Notes: generated by a model not told the origin, from the sequence alone. A stretch of 64,000 nt of DNA from Diplosphaera chodatii (GCA_032358165.1 JAALGY010000039.1:372001-436000), one strand, 5' to 3'. Positions 1 through 12,400 are shown, numbered from the stretch's first letter. Numbers and translations are program-made.

Positions 1-2935
1 GCTGGTCAGGCACGCCATCGTCGTCTGCTCCTGGCGGTGCTGCATCTGTCTCTGCTGCTGAGTCAGCGGCCTCGGCTGCACCTGGAAAGTCGTCGGCTGC
101 TGCAAGACCCGCAAACATGGCATTGTCATCCACGTCCTGCTGCTGCTGGGCCGCTTCTGCGCGTGACTCTGCACCTGTGCTGCCAGCCTGCTGAGCGTCT
201 GCCTGATTGCTGCCAGCATCGGTCGTGGAGGCTGCGGCTGTTTGCTGCTGCTGCTCCTGCTGCTGCAGCCAGTCTTCTGTAATGCCTGCAGGCAGCAGGC
301 GTATTCTGCGCTGATTGTGCTTGGCGAAACAGGGTATGCCCGAGCCTGTGTGCAGGCAATAGTTGTGCACACCATGCTGAGTCGACATCGATCCACCGCT
401 GAAAGAGTGCATTGTTGCACTCCAGCAACATGAATCATGCCCACACAGCATTTGGAAGCAGAGGTGACACACGGTACAAACTCCCTACTGCTCTGCTACT
501 GATGTCGTACAGCACATGTTGCTGTTTTGTTGGTTCATCTGACCAATCCGATAGATCAGGGCAGTAGGCCTGACGGTTCAGCAGGTAGAGCACCGGCACT
601 CAACCTCCGATCACAGCCTGAGCTACCAACCAATCGGGGAAAGTTACACAGCTTACCCAGCTCGGCCATTTCCTGCTTCAGGCCGCGGATCATCTCCCCC
701 GCCGCCCGCTGGCGGCCCTTGTCCCCGTCCGCCTTTGCCCTAGCCGCCTCGCCTTTCGCCGTGGCAAACTCCTCCGCCACCAGCCGCTTCCGGGTCTGCA
801 TGCGCCGGGCAAATAGGTTGCAAACATTGCACACGATGCACAGCGTCTTCCTAAAGTGACCGGCAAGGTCCTGCAGAGCCAGCAGCACAGTGTTGAGATG
901 TTCTTTGCGATTCCTTGCAGTTTCGATAGCCTGTCAGCCTGTCAGACGAGGTGGATGTGCAACCACAGTCGGCAGAGTAGGGCACACTTCAGATCACATT
1001 TACGCCCATTAGGTCACAATGATTGAGGCTGCATGATACCCTCACCTCGGGTGGCAGCGCCGCGCGCTTGCGATCGGCCTTCCGGCGCTCCAGCTCCCGC
1101 GGATCCGCAAACAGCTCCCAGTCCTCGATGGAGCCGTCGGCCTGCACTCCGCAGCAGCACAGGTTGTGCGGCTGGCGCTGAGACTCATCAGGCGCTCTTG
1201 TTGGACACGCACGTCAGCGCGCTTGCTGGCGCGAGGGGCTTTGTTGTGCGTATGTGCAGACCTTGCTGCAGGATCGGGTCAGGCTGCCACTTGCTGCTGG
1301 TGCCCATCGGCACAGTGCACGATTCTTCCAGCATGTATTGTCCAGAAACCTCAATTCTCACCTCGGAGGCGGACGCTTCAGAGTCCGAGGACTGCTGCAT
1401 GTACTGCTGGATCCAGCGCTTCTGGTCGGACTGCGCACGCGGCGCAGCCGCGTGCCCACTGCCGTCACCGCGGCCTGCGCAGCTGATCCCACCCCTGGCT
1501 GCTTCACCATTTACTCCTGCTGCAACTGGCGCAGATTGTGGCGCCGGCGGCGGCGCAGCGGCTGCGCCTGCTATGTCCCTGTCCACGCCATTGCTCTGCC
1601 TGTTTCAAAGAAACAGACGACCATGACGTCATCTGCGCTCAGCCCTGATGTCGGCATGCCATCTGTACATTGAACAAAGACATCAACACCATGACATGCT
1701 ACCCTGCGCTAAGACGCCGTACACAACACGAAAGCCAAAACATGCTGTGTACAGGGTTAAAGTGCAGGGTAGCATGCTGCAGGACAGGGTTCCGTGAGTA
1801 GCAGGTTGGGACGGCAGGACAGCGGTTCTTGAGGCCTCAGGCTTGACCTAGCTGCCGCTGCCGCCGCCGCACGGGATGCATCGCCGGGGGCGATGATGCG
1901 GGCCGGCGCCGCCGCCACCTCGCCCTGGGCCCCGGCCGCGAAAGCCCTCGGCAGCTCCTCCGGTGCCAGGTTGACGCACAGCCAGTCCAGCGCCGCTTCC
2001 CTGCTGACGTGCGGGGCGACCCCCTGCAGATGCGGGAATCGAGAGAACTCCAGGTGCCAGAATGTATCACCTACGGATGGGAAGGAGGAGGCTCCCCCTC
2101 AACGCAGCATGCACTCCTGCAGTGAGGCGGGCTCGCCCATCCAGGCCTGCACTGAAGCCATGAGCTGCGGCTTGGTGCGACCTGTCAGCTGCATCTGTTG
2201 CCAGCTGTGAGCAATGTGTCGCATGCGGCGCGGCGGTCGCACCAGGAGCGCCTGCCGGATCTGGTCGCCGCTGAACTGGAGCGCCGACAATTCGGCGTGC
2301 AGCTCCTGCAGCTGCTGCCGCAGCGCGGCTCCTGACGGCGCCCCCGCAGCACCAGTTCCTGCCGTCTTTGCCGTGACGGCAGCAGCGGGCACCGCACCCT
2401 GCACATGACGTCCTTCGTCTTGCCCATCCCAACGTACCTGTCAAGTTCTGGTGTCAAGTTCTGGTGTCTGGCTCCGTGGCGACGTCGACAACATCGCTGC
2501 TGCATGTGGCCAGGGCGCCGAAGGGCGGGCGTGCCGGCGATCACATGGGCTCGCGACACATTTGGCTCACGTATGTACACAACTTGAAGGGAGACTTTGA
2601 CTCAAGCAGAAAACGTGCGCGGACTGACGCAAATGTTTACGTACTGGTGCCGGCTGGCGGCATGCGGTGCAGGCCATTTGCCGCCAGAGAGGGCAGAGGC
2701 AGTTTCAGATTGCAAGACTTGCTAGCTCGCGTGGCAGCACCATGCCAGAAAAAGAGATTCGCGGTGTACTGCCTGCTGTGGGTCATGCACACAGCTGGTG
2801 AGGTGAGGTGATGCATGCCTTCAGCAGGGCGCGCAGCTGGAGGATGGTGTCGGCAGGGAAGCCGATCGTGGCCCCTTTGCGGCGGGACGCAGCCAAGGCC
2901 GCTGCCACAGATGCAGCCTTGCGCCCCTGCTCCAT
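1..2935 (-). CDS. DHX29/DExH7-like DEAH-box RNA helicase, N-terminal part (cut by left edge)
   Basis: The visible exons carry the accessory N-terminal region of the plant DExH7 / animal DHX29 helicase family; these helicases remodel RNA structure, and DHX29 acts on scanning 40S ribosomes. Exon 1 (about 2935-2815) starts MEQGRKAAS and has an ADTILQLRALLK segment like the start of the plant proteins. A UBA-like segment follows: LSALQFSGDQIRQALL (about 2300-2240) and AALDWLCVNLAPEELP (about 2010-1960). Next come WIQQYMQQ (about 1400), DWELFADPRELERRKADR (about 1110-1050), the helix AKADGDKGRQRAAGEMIRGL (about 770-690) and an acidic Gln-rich stretch (288-1). The helicase core lies outside the window. 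An upstream in-frame Met at 2992 is possible. After RALLKA there is no nearby GT, so a GC-AG intron is possible. Family call is by recognition of these segments; no catalytic motif is visible. Confidence 0.72.
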
Positions 2936-3488
2936 CTGATTGGTGCCGCTGCGTTCTATGCTGATCGACTTTTGGTGTCGGAGCCTGCACACATGCTGAT
3001 GGCAAGTGGCCGACCCCGCAGCTTGGACGCTGCTGCCTTGGACCAGCCTACGTAACGTAACAAAACATTACCATCATCTCTTTATCTCTTACTCACGCTG
3101 AACAACTTCTGGGATGTGTAGCTGGTTCTCACACCGTGCTGTGGGGACATCACGGCAGCCCTGTAGCATGCTTGCATTTATCACCACAACTTGCACCTCC
3201 AAATGTGCATGTTATCTAAGAGAACACACTCTTGGTCAGAATCAAATCACCATACTCCTGAGCCGATTCAGTTCTGCTTGCTCTTGATAAGCTATGAGTT
3301 TGCTGCTGATTCAGTTCAGTTCTGCTGTACTTGGTTGCTGCAAAGTTCAATGGCACGACGTCCGCCTCTGCTGTCAACTTCACGCGTGCATGCACGCAGC
3401 TCTGCCGTGCAGCACGCACGCCGCACCACCCTTCACATGGCGTAGACCTCTGCTGCGTGTGCCCATAGCAGTGCACTCCTGCGTTCAG
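2936..3488. other. Intergenic, no gene recognised
   Basis: Spacer between the helicase start and the 3' end of the cysteine-rich protein gene, both on the minus strand. It should hold the helicase promoter. I see no clear TATA box, RNA gene or repeat; reading frames on both strands lack coding character. Confidence 0.5.
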
Positions 3489-4127
3489 TCAGGCCGCCGC
3501 CAGGCAGACAGCCAGCAGGACCGCCGCCAGCGGCTGAGCGCAGCTCCTCCTGAGCGACATCGCTGCCTGCGGCGCGGGCGCCGGCGCGGACTGCGGCTCA
3601 GCAGCTGCGCTCGACTGCGGCTCGGCTGCTGCGGACGGCTCATCGGCTGGTGTTGCCGCCGCCGCCGATGCTGGAGCCGGCGCCGCTGCAGCGCTGCCTG
3701 CAGGGGCAGCACCGGCGCGAGCGGCTGTTGGCCCCGCCGCCGACTCTGGAGCCGCCGCCGGCTGCATTGCAGCTGCTGGCTCGGCAGCAGCCGCCGGGCC
3801 GGCTGCCGCCGCAGCAGCGGCCCCAGTGCCCGTGCTCGCATTGCAGTTGATGTAGTTGCACTCGGCATCGAAGAACAGTGCGCCGCAGGGGCTGCCGATC
3901 ATCTGCCCTCGGTACTGGATCCTCGACTGGCAGAAAAAGGAGTAGCAGGTGGCGTTGGGTTGTGCGGCGCACGACTTGCCCACGCACGGGTCCCCGGCGC
4001 AGCGCACCCCCGGCTGGCCGTCGGGGCATGGCTCGCCGCCCGGCGCTAGGCAGACCTGCTGGCTGAACGCATTCCCAGCGCAGCAGACCAGCAGCAGCAC
4101 AGCTGCAAGCAACACCGCCGCACGCAT
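3489..4127 (-). CDS. Secreted cysteine-rich protein with Ala/Pro-rich tail and hydrophobic C-terminus
   Basis: This is a single-exon frame of 212 codons. Residues 1-22 are a clear signal peptide (MRAAVLLAAVLLLVCCAGNA). Residues about 26-95 form a cysteine-rich head with roughly ten Cys in CxxG, CxGDPC and CNYINC spacings and an N-glycosylation sequon (NAT). Residues about 96-185 are low-complexity Ala/Pro/Glu with PEPTIDE-like AAEPQS repeats. The last about 20 residues are hydrophobic (AVLLAVCLAAA) after a short basic stretch, as in a GPI-anchor signal or single membrane anchor. It is therefore probably a cell-surface or wall protein. I do not recognise the Cys domain. The architecture resembles the neighbouring 5245-9011 product (signal, low-complexity Ala/Pro/Gln region, hydrophobic end), but the sequences are not clearly homologous. 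Confidence 0.62.
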   Translation of the reverse strand: MRAAVLLAAVLLLVCCAGNAFSQQVCLAPGGEPCPDGQPGVRCAGDPCVGKSCAAQPNATCYSFFCQSRIQYRGQMIGSPCGALFFDAECNYINCNASTGTGAAAAAAAGPAAAAEPAAAMQPAAAPESAAGPTAARAGAAPAGSAAAAPAPASAAAATPADEPSAAAEPQSSAAAEPQSAPAPAPQAAMSLRRSCAQPLAAVLLAVCLAAA

Positions 4128-4461
4128 CTCAGCAGCGCCGCGTCTGTGCTCGCGCAGGCTCGCTTCTAAACCGACGGTTGCGGGAGCTCACCTGCAGAGG
4201 AACACGACTATGTTTGCGCCCAGTAACTGCTCACTTGCGCAGCCCGAAGTGCAGTGCCGGAGATGCTCCTGCTTGTTCCACACTCAGCCAATGATTGCGA
4301 TGATAAACAGGGTGCCGAGTGGGCCACATCGGCACATGGTCCAGTTACAAAGCCTTCTGCTGTTGAGACTGCTGACAGAATCAGTCACTGACTGAGACCA
4401 CGCCTCAAGTCATTATTACAAGGGCACTGCCACCCGCAGAACTGCTCGAGGTCCAAATACG
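4128..4461. other. Intergenic, no gene recognised
   Basis: Upstream of the cysteine-rich gene on the minus strand. No RNA gene, repeat or convincing frame is visible; it is the likely promoter region of that gene. Confidence 0.45.
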
Positions 4462-5246
4462 CTAAGTGGTGACCCGAGTTAGCAGGATGTCGACGTTCTG
4501 TGCTTGAAGGTCAGCACTTTGTAATCGCTTGCGATGGTGTGCTCTCCTGAGCTCCTGGCACCGCCCGAGGACGATTGCACACGTACGAGTACTGTTGCAG
4601 TATATTTGCAGAATCAACAGACGCAGGGACCTCCTCTTATAAGAGTGTTGCAAGCTGCAAAGTGAGGAGAGTGCACGCCACCTCAGCAACCGAACCGTGC
4701 TGTCAGACATGTCAGACATTGCCGAAGGGGCGCACGAAGCTTTACTCACGCGAGCCAGCAGCGTCCGCACGCCAGCGAACAACCTCATACAGGACTTTAC
4801 AACGTGTTGTCTGATCCTCTGACGCTTGGCACTCTCTACTTCCTCAAGCATCTAGTTTGCTGCAGCATAAGGCCAGCCAGCTGTGGTGTGGTGTCGAGAG
4901 ACGACTGGGTGTTGTAACACCTACACGTTGCAAAGCATCACCATTGACCGTTCTTCTTAGTAGTAATACACCCACAGTTTGCCGTCAGCCATTCACAACC
5001 CTTGCAGAGCCGCTGCACATAAGATCTGGCATTGGTCAGCGGACTGTGCTCCAGGCCGTGCAAAGGCAGAAAGTCCGCTGAACCATCAGGCAGTCTGTAG
5101 CTTGAATCACAGCATTCACAGCAAACTTTCACGTTGCGAGCAAACTTGATCCGCTTTCTCCGAGCCGGTCTTTGTGCGATATTCATCGCGCCTATCAGCA
5201 CCGCATTCACTGCGTCGGGCAGCTGTGTGTAATTCTTTGCCGCCAT
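4462..5246 (-). CDS. Doubtful small basic protein gene, two to three exons
   Basis: Three minus-strand stretches could be spliced together. The first starts MAAKNYTQLPDAVNAVL at 5246 and continues into a Lys/Arg-rich run, with a GT after RIKFARN. The second is MLEEVESAKRQRIRQHVVKS to LLAR (4851 to about 4752), followed by an excellent GTGAGT donor. The third follows a TTTGCAG acceptor (about 4650), reads LQHSYKRRSLRLLILQIY and ends at 4462. The product would be small and strongly basic. I recognise no family. The main support is splice-signal quality, and the first exon competes with the plus-strand signal-peptide exon at 5245. It may be non-coding. Confidence 0.25.
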
Positions 5247-8200
5247 GTGCGCGACGCTGCTCGTGATGCTGCTGGCCGGCCTCTCTGCACACGGCGCCGC
5301 GTTTGACGCAGGTGCAGCATCCAGCCAGTGGGTGCCTTGCATGTGCTGCAGATAGGGGAGCTACTGCTGTGTTGTGCATGCTGCGTCTCCATGTTAGTGC
5401 GATCGATCAGCTGATACTGCATGCTGTTATCGACACTCAGAGCTGTATTTGCAGATGAACACGGCGCCCATGGCGCTGCAGAGGCGGTGGCCGGTTGCTA
5501 GGGGTGCGCGGCGTCGGTGGGAGCACTGGCGGCGCCGCCCCCCAGAGACCCCTGTGTTAATCGGGCGAATGCTGCTGCCTCAAGGCGCAGAAGCCAGCAG
5601 CGGCAAGCTTTCAGCAGCCTGCAGCTCGAACGACCACGGCAGCCAGGTTTGCACAGCGCCGCGCAGCAGCGCCGCCGGCTGAAGGAACGCCCGCAGCAGC
5701 GGCGGTCGCTGCTGCAGCAGGGTCCGCCAGCTGCACTTTCACAGGGCGGGCCGCCCCAGACCGGGCAGCGGCCGCCGCGGGCTGCGGCGGCGCCCGTGCA
5801 GCAGGCGCAGCAGCCGCCGCCGGCAGCCACTGTTGAAGAAGCACCGCCAGCGCCTGCGGTCCAGCAGCCGCCGTCGAGCATCGGTCGCCGTGAGGTGGTG
5901 AGCGAGCCGGCTCCGCTGCCGACGCGGCTCCCCGGGCAGCCGGTCGGCCAGGTGGCAGGCAGCGAGGTGACGACAGGTGAGCACATGGTAGTTGCCTTCA
6001 TCTGCCGGCCTCATGTGAGACCTGCCTGGCCTGTCATCGTGGCTCATTTGGCAGTCGACGTGTCACACACCCTACCGTTGCCACCAGCAGGCTGGGCCCC
6101 AGGAGCAGCCACAGCAGCACCTGCGGGCGGCCAGCTTCCAGCAGGCTCCGGCGGCGGCAGTGGCGGTGCGGCATCCCCAGCACCCACAGCAGCCCCTGTG
6201 GCGCCTGCAGACGGCGAGGTCGGCGCCGGCGGCGGCAGCGGCGCCGGCCAAGGGCAGCCTGTAGTTGCGAACCCGCAGCCGCCGAACGGCACCCTGGTGG
6301 TCGTGAATGAGCCGGCGCCGCAGCCGACGCGGGTGCCCGGGCAGCCGGCGGGCCAGGTGGTGGGCGGGACGGTGATTGAGGGTGAGGCAAACGCCTCTGC
6401 TGCCGCCCAGATGCCGATATCATCACAAGCATGTTGACCTCGCAAGGCAGTCGCAACTTTGGAGAGACATCGATCTCACTATGTGGCTTCGGCCCCTGCA
6501 GGCCGGACTCCAGCCGCGCCAACTGCAGCCCCCATGATTGGCGGCGGCAGCGGCGGCAGCGGTGAGCCAGTGTCGCCCACTGCACCGACACAGCCGACTG
6601 CAGATGCGTCTGCCGCACCGACAGACACAGCTGGAGGCGCCGCAGCGCCGCCCGACATGTCGCCTGCGCCGACGCCAGGTGTGTTGTTTCACATGCATGA
6701 CTGCTGGCAGCCCATGCAAGTCTGGATGCACGAGCGCTGTTTAAGACCGGAATGTAACGACGAAGAATAGGTCAATTAGGGCTTGCGTCCGCGAGTGGTA
6801 ACGTCGGCCGTGCGGGGGGCGTTCTCTACTAGACGCAACTAGACGCAACCCTGTCGCTGAATTGCGCGGTCTGGCTGCCGCTGTACTGCTCCTACCTTTC
6901 CTTTTCCTTCATCTACGTTCCGTTTCCTGGACCATTCCGGTCTTCGTGCTTTTTGCAGCCCGCACACTGTCAGCAGAGTGGAAACGGTCATTGATCACAA
7001 CAGCACGGCTGTAGTACTTCTCGAGATGAGAAATATATCATGGCAAATGAGTCCAAGTTATTTGATTTGTTTCACAGTTGCCACTTTCAAGGAGAACAGC
7101 ACCAGAACCAACACTGACACCACCACCGACACCAACACCGTCGACACTAATGAGGTGCGCAGAAGCAGCCGCGCTGTGCATGTCGGTGTCAGCGTACAAA
7201 TTTATACTAGCACCTTTGCATCCGTGACACATGCAAGCTGGTGCATGTCCTGAGTGTGGTCCATCAACGTGACGCAGGAAGCGTCATCGTCGTTCACTCC
7301 TGGCGGGACGGTAGCCCCGACTGCAACGCTACAGCTGACGGCGCCCAGCGAAGTCACCACGGGCAGGATCAGCCAGCCCGCGGGCCAGCCGGAGGTGCCA
7401 GTGCTGGTGCCGACACTACTGCCGGTGGCTGCGCAGCCGTCAGTGCCGGCGCCACTGCCAGCAGCATCAGCGCCGTCAGTGCCGGTGCCAGTGGCAGGGC
7501 CGGGGCCAAAGCCGGTGCCGGCGCTGCTGCCGGGCCCGGTCATGCAGGACGATGCGTCGCCTGCAGTCGAGACTGCCACCAACACCGGCAGCGGAGCAGC
7601 ATCCCAAGCAGATTCGGAAGCGGTGGATGCTGTGGAAGGCCCTCCGCCGCCGGAGCGGGTGAGCGGGCAAGCTGCTGCTGCAGTTCCTGCAGCTGTCACC
7701 CCTGTCAGCGGTACAGCGTCTGGGCCACATCAGCAGGTGGGTGTGGAAGGTGGGGGTGCCGCAGAGCAGCTGCAGGGCGGCAGCCGGGCCGTCCCAACAC
7801 CCGCGCCCACCCCGCAGCAGAGCCAGCCAGCCGCGCAGCAGGGTGGCAAAGCAGGCGCGGCCACAGCCCCGACTGCCACTGCGCAGCCAGGTGGTCGGGG
7901 CGTCCCGACGTCAACGCCCACCCCGCAGCAGAGCCAGTCAGCCGCGCAGCAGGGTGGCACCGCGGGCGTAGCAGCAGCGCCGACTGCCGCCAGGCAGCCA
8001 GGCAGTCGGGGTGTCCCGACGTCAATGCCCACCCCGCAGCAGAGCCAGCCAGCCGCGCAGCAGGATAGCACCGCGGGAGTAGCATCAATGCCAACTGCCA
8101 CCAGGCAGCCGGGCAGTCGGGGTGTCCCGACGTCAATGCCCACTCGGCAACAGAGCCAGCCAGCTGCGCAGCAGGATAGCACCATGGGGGCAGGCCCAGC

Positions 8201-9011
8201 GCCGACTGCCACCGTGCAGCCGGGCAGCGGGGGCGTCCCGACGTTGATGCCCACCCCGCAGCACATCCAGCTTGCCGCGCAGCAGGGTGGCACCGCGGGG
8301 GCAGCCCCAGCGCCGACTGCTACCGTGCAGCCGGGCACTGGGGGCATCCCATCGTCAGCGCCCACCCCACAGCAGAGCCAGTCAGCCATGCAGCAAACTG
8401 GCACTGCAGGCGTGGCCCCAGCGCCGACTGCCACTGAGCAGCCGGGCGGTCAGGGCCCTGTGACCGAGTTGCCTCCACCGACCGAGCCACTGCCTGCATC
8501 AACGTCCCTGCAGGAGCAAAGCGGGACGGCTGAGCTGCAGCCTGCAGCTGTCGGCGCTGCCAACCTGATGCAACCGCCGCTGCTGCCGCCGCTGCCGCCG
8601 CCGCCGCCGCCGCCGAAGCTGCCCGATCCAGGGCTGGCGCTGCGCGCCAGTCGTGCTGCGACCGGACCAGCCGGCAGTCTGCAGCCGCCAGTGCCGGGGG
8701 CGGGTGCCCCAGCACCCGACGAACCAGCGGTGCGCATCATCAAGACGAAGCCCGGGCCACAGCCATTTGTCCCCGGCGGCGCGCTGCTGCCGGGGCAGAG
8801 CCTGCCGGCGCCTGTCGCCGGGGGCGTTGGCAGCGGCGGCGGCGGCGGCGGATCGGCAGATCCGCAGGCGGGTGGTCTGCGCAGCCCCCCGCCAGCAGCG
8901 GTGCTGCCGCCTCCACCACCGCTGTCACAACAGGCGCAGCCGGCGCAGCAGAACATACAGGCTGGAGTGCAGAGTGTTGCTCTTATTGCAGCAGTGCTGC
9001 TGGCACTGTAG
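5245..9011 (+). CDS. Secreted Pro/Ala/Gln-rich surface protein with six 37-residue repeats
   Basis: A likely first exon at 5245 encodes a textbook signal peptide (MCATLLVMLLAGLSAHG). How it joins the next exon (starting between about 5502 and 5600) is unresolved. Later exons are well phased: to 5970 (donor GTGAGC), 6091-6381, 6502-6679 and about 7315-9011, all joined in phase 1 through a Gly or Ala codon. Two exons share a motif, EPAPLPTRLPGQPVGQV (about 5905-5955) and EPAPQPTRVPGQPAGQV (about 6310-6360), with an echo (TTGRISQPAGQPE) near 7360. The last exon holds six 37-residue repeats (7791-8456), poly-Pro, poly-Gly and a hydrophobic end (SVALIAAVLLAL), like a GPI-anchor signal or membrane anchor. 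Composition suits a hydroxyproline-rich wall glycoprotein; specific function is unknown. An extra exon around 7100-7154 is possible. Confidence 0.6.
7791..8456 (+). repeat. Six tandem 111-bp coding repeats (37 residues each)
   Basis: Six copies of exactly 111 bp follow each other without gaps. Each encodes a unit of the form VPTxxPTPQQSQxAAQQ, then a Gly/Ala-rich link, then APTATxQPG. Copies 3 and 4 share QQDST, while the others mostly have QQGGT. All stay in frame, so selection or recent expansion acts at the protein level. Confidence 0.95.
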
Positions 9012-9445
9012 CGGTCGAATGTGGTGAACATAATTGGGTGGCAGCCATGCAGTAGTGCTTGTGAGGGAGTTGTATGATTTCGTGACCTACATCAAGGCGA
9101 CAGCATTTGCCGTGCTTGAACCAATAATTGTCCTAACGGCACTACTTGGACCATTGACAGCAGCCGCCACTTTGGCTGCAGATTTGATTGTGCACTGTTC
9201 GTATGAACCCTGTTGAGGTAACACGTATGTAGACAGAGCATGCTGCACGCTATTTCTCGGCCTTGAGACACTCCCTGGCTTCAATGGTAGCACCCTAGCA
9301 CCCATCACCCTGTGACATTGGGGGCCTTCTGCTATCCCTTTCCCCTGTTGCCTACGAGTATGGGCAACCATCTGCAGGAGTCCTCGAGTTACCTCTGCAG
9401 AACGCAGGTCACAGCACAACAGTTGCAGGCAGCAGCTAAGGTGCG
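9012..9445. other. Intergenic, putative aldehyde oxidase promoter
   Basis: Spacer between the end of the repeat protein and the ATG of the aldehyde oxidase gene, both on the plus strand. A short hydrophobic frame (about 9034-9216) has no ATG start and no coding support. I see no clear TATA box. Confidence 0.45.
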
Positions 9446-12400
9446 ATGAGGGCGCCGCAGGTGGTGCTGGCCGTCAACGGCGAGCGCGTCGCAGTGCCGG
9501 ACCATGTTGACCTGAGCACCAACCTTGCTGACTTCATCCGCACGAACACGCGCTTCAAGGTGTGTGCCTGCGGTTAGTACACCCAAAGCCCAATCTGTGG
9601 CAGTTGTCCTCCACATGCAGGCAGCCGCCGTGCTTGTGTGCCAAGTTGTGGGACAATGTGCCCGCATCCCTGATGAGCCGATCGGCTTGTCCTGTCGTCG
9701 CTGATAAACAGCAAGCAACAGCCGACACGACAGCGGCACCATACTTTTGCGTGCTGCATGAGAGCCGGCAGCGGCGGTCATGCGCAACGGGCTGCTTGTC
9801 GGAGTGACCACGTGTTTGCAGCATGCATTGCAATTTGGGGGTGCACCAACAGGTTCGTATATCTGGCTGCTTGCAGGGCGTCAAGATCGCCTGCGGACAG
9901 GGCGGCTGTGGGGCCTGCGCAGTTGAGGTGGCCCGCAAGGACCCGGCTACAGGTGCCTCAGCGATGGCTGTGCATTACCAGCATGCATCGGCCGCAGCGT
10001 CAAGCTGAGCTCATGTTGAGCCCCGATGTCCTTGCCTACCAGGTAAGGTCCACACGCGCAGCATCAATGCGTGCCTGGCGCCCGTCGGCGGGCTCGGTGG
10101 CGCCGCCGTCACTACGGCGGAGGGCATCGGCAGCTCAGGCTGCGGGTTCCACCCAGTGCAAGGTCCGCCGCCAATCAGGCCGCTGCCCAACGGCCGAGCT
10201 CTGCAGTGAATCGCACTGCTGTAACGGCCTTGCACGCAGTCACCAGGCCAGCGTCTGGCCTTGCAGCTGCCACCCTGGGGATGTTCCGGTTGGGCTCGCC
10301 GTAGCGCCAGCGCTGCCCATGTTCATTGCAAACCGCAAATGAGGAGTGCGGTTTGAACCCGATCACCCCTGTCCTTGCCTGCGCAGAGCGGCTCGGAGCC
10401 TTCCATGCGTCGCAGTGCGGCTACTGCACGCCCGGCTTCACCGTGGCGATGCACGGCGTGCTGCGGGAGGCCCAGGAGCGAAATGCGACCCCGACCGCCG
10501 ACGACTTCCAGGCCGGCCTGGACGGCAACCTGTGCCGCTGCACCGGCTACCGGCCCATCATCGACGCCTGCAAGGTCCGGAAGACGCCACGCGCAGGCTG
10601 CTGGCGGAGTGCCTGCCACACTCTGGCGCAGAGCGACCCACATGGGATATAGATGTGCATGCACAGCGGATGCGCAGTGCATGCACACATGATGTGACAT
10701 GACGGGAGCTTCCTTCCCGCAGTCCCTGACGGGCTGCGCGGATCTGGAGGACCTGGGCATCTGCGCGCCGAACACCAGCCAGCACGTGGCGGCAGCCGCA
10801 AAGCAGCAGGCCTTCCCCAGCTTCCTGCAGCCCGAGGCGGTGGGGCCCGCGGCGGCAACCTGCTTCCACCATGTCCCAGCTGTTGTGGCAGCCTCCGTTT
10901 GTTGCATCGAACACACCGACAATGGATATTTTGCTGACAGGTGGGCCGGGTTGACAGCTGTGACAGCAGCTGGCGGCAGCCGTGCAGCCTGCGGGAGCTG
11001 GCGGAAATCGCGTGCGGCGGCGGGAAGCAGGAGCGGCAGCACCTGCGGCTGATGGCAGGTGCGCTGTGCGCGCGGCAGCCATGCTGATCATGTGCTCCTG
11101 CAACAAAGGCTGCAGCTTTCCGCACCGTCTGATTTGCCGCCAGCACAGGCCAGCTGGTTGTGAGCAGGGCGCTGTGCACAGGGGTTGGATAAGTGGTACA
11201 GCTTGTCTCACATCAGATCAGACGAATTATATAATGCTTACTGGCGTAGGGAATACCGGCACTGGCATCTACGGCGACTGGCCGACTGAGGCGCTTGTGG
11301 TCGACGTGCGCCACATCCGGGAGCTCAACTACACCAGCAGCACAAAGGCGGGTGCCTTTGCAAGCGCCACACTGCACCACGAGAGCCCCACAGCGGCCGT
11401 TTGCACTGGCTGTGTTTTGCTGCAAGGGCGTCGCGCTGTTGTCATGTTTACGGTGTAAACCCCGAGGAAGCGGCCACTGCCGGCATCCACGGTCTGTTGC
11501 GACGCCACAGGACGGCCTGAGCATGGGCGCCGCCGGCACGGTGGCGGACCTCATCCAGGCGCTGCAGGGTGGGGAGGAGCAGGCGCTGCAGGGTGGGGAG
11601 GAGCAGGAAGGCGACGCTTGGCAGCACATGGCGGCGCACCTCAAGCGCATCGCAGGTGCCCCAGCCTGTGCATCTGCTTGCCAGGTGTTGCGCCGCCGTA
11701 TGGCACTTGAGTTCGAATGCGCAGGAGTGTTGGCACGTGTTGATGAGGATGTCAGAGCTGTGGCAAGGCAGTACACCAGACGCTGGTCTGAAGCTCACCT
11801 CCGAAACAGTCAAGATATTGCATCCAACACTCTGATGCAGGCACGCATGTGCGGAACGCAGCGACCATTGGTGGTAACCTCGCGCTGGCGCGGGAACGGC
11901 ACCTAGAGTCCGACCTGGCCACCGTGCTCATGGGCGCCGGCGCAGAAGTTGAGTGTGTGCCGCTGCGCAGCTGCGCAGACGCCAGCAGCGCCAGGTAGGG
12001 CTGCGCTTCCTGTGCCAGCTCCAGTGCCTAAAACCCCAGTCGCCCTTGCCGAGCGCAATGCAGCGCTGCTGGGGTGCAGCTTCCGCATTCTCAATGCTGG
12101 TATGCTGCCAAAGTGTCGTGTGCTGGCTTTTGCGCCTGACACTTGGTAAGCCCCGGACCGCAGGCACACATCGATCGAAGACTTCCTGCAGCAGCAGTCG
12201 GATAAGCCGCTGCTGGTGCTGGGCATGTCGATTCCGGCCTTCCGGGAGCACGATGTGTTCCGCAGCCAAAAGGTAGGCTGGGCATCCCACAGCAACACCA
12301 CGTCCAGACTGTGGTAGCCTGGCCTGACCTGCTGCGGAGCAGCTTGTGGCTTACCCTGGATGGACTGCAGACACCTTACCTCTCAACAAGGTTCAGGAGC

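Noticed and set aside
5498..6001. Minus-strand Cys-rich frame opposite the surface-protein exon
   Set aside because: Antisense shadow of the Ala/Pro/Gln-rich exon, whose plus-strand splice phases are consistent.
7730..8434. Long minus-strand frame opposite the repeat exon (Cys/Val/Gly-rich)
   Set aside because: Mirror of the codon bias of the plus-strand repeats; no independent support.
7791..8456. Regular 111-bp repeats as a CRISPR or satellite array
   Set aside because: No spacers; the repeats are contiguous, in frame and part of a long coding exon.
9034..9216. Small hydrophobic membrane protein
   Set aside because: No ATG start, no family resemblance, and it lies in the presumed aldehyde oxidase promoter.
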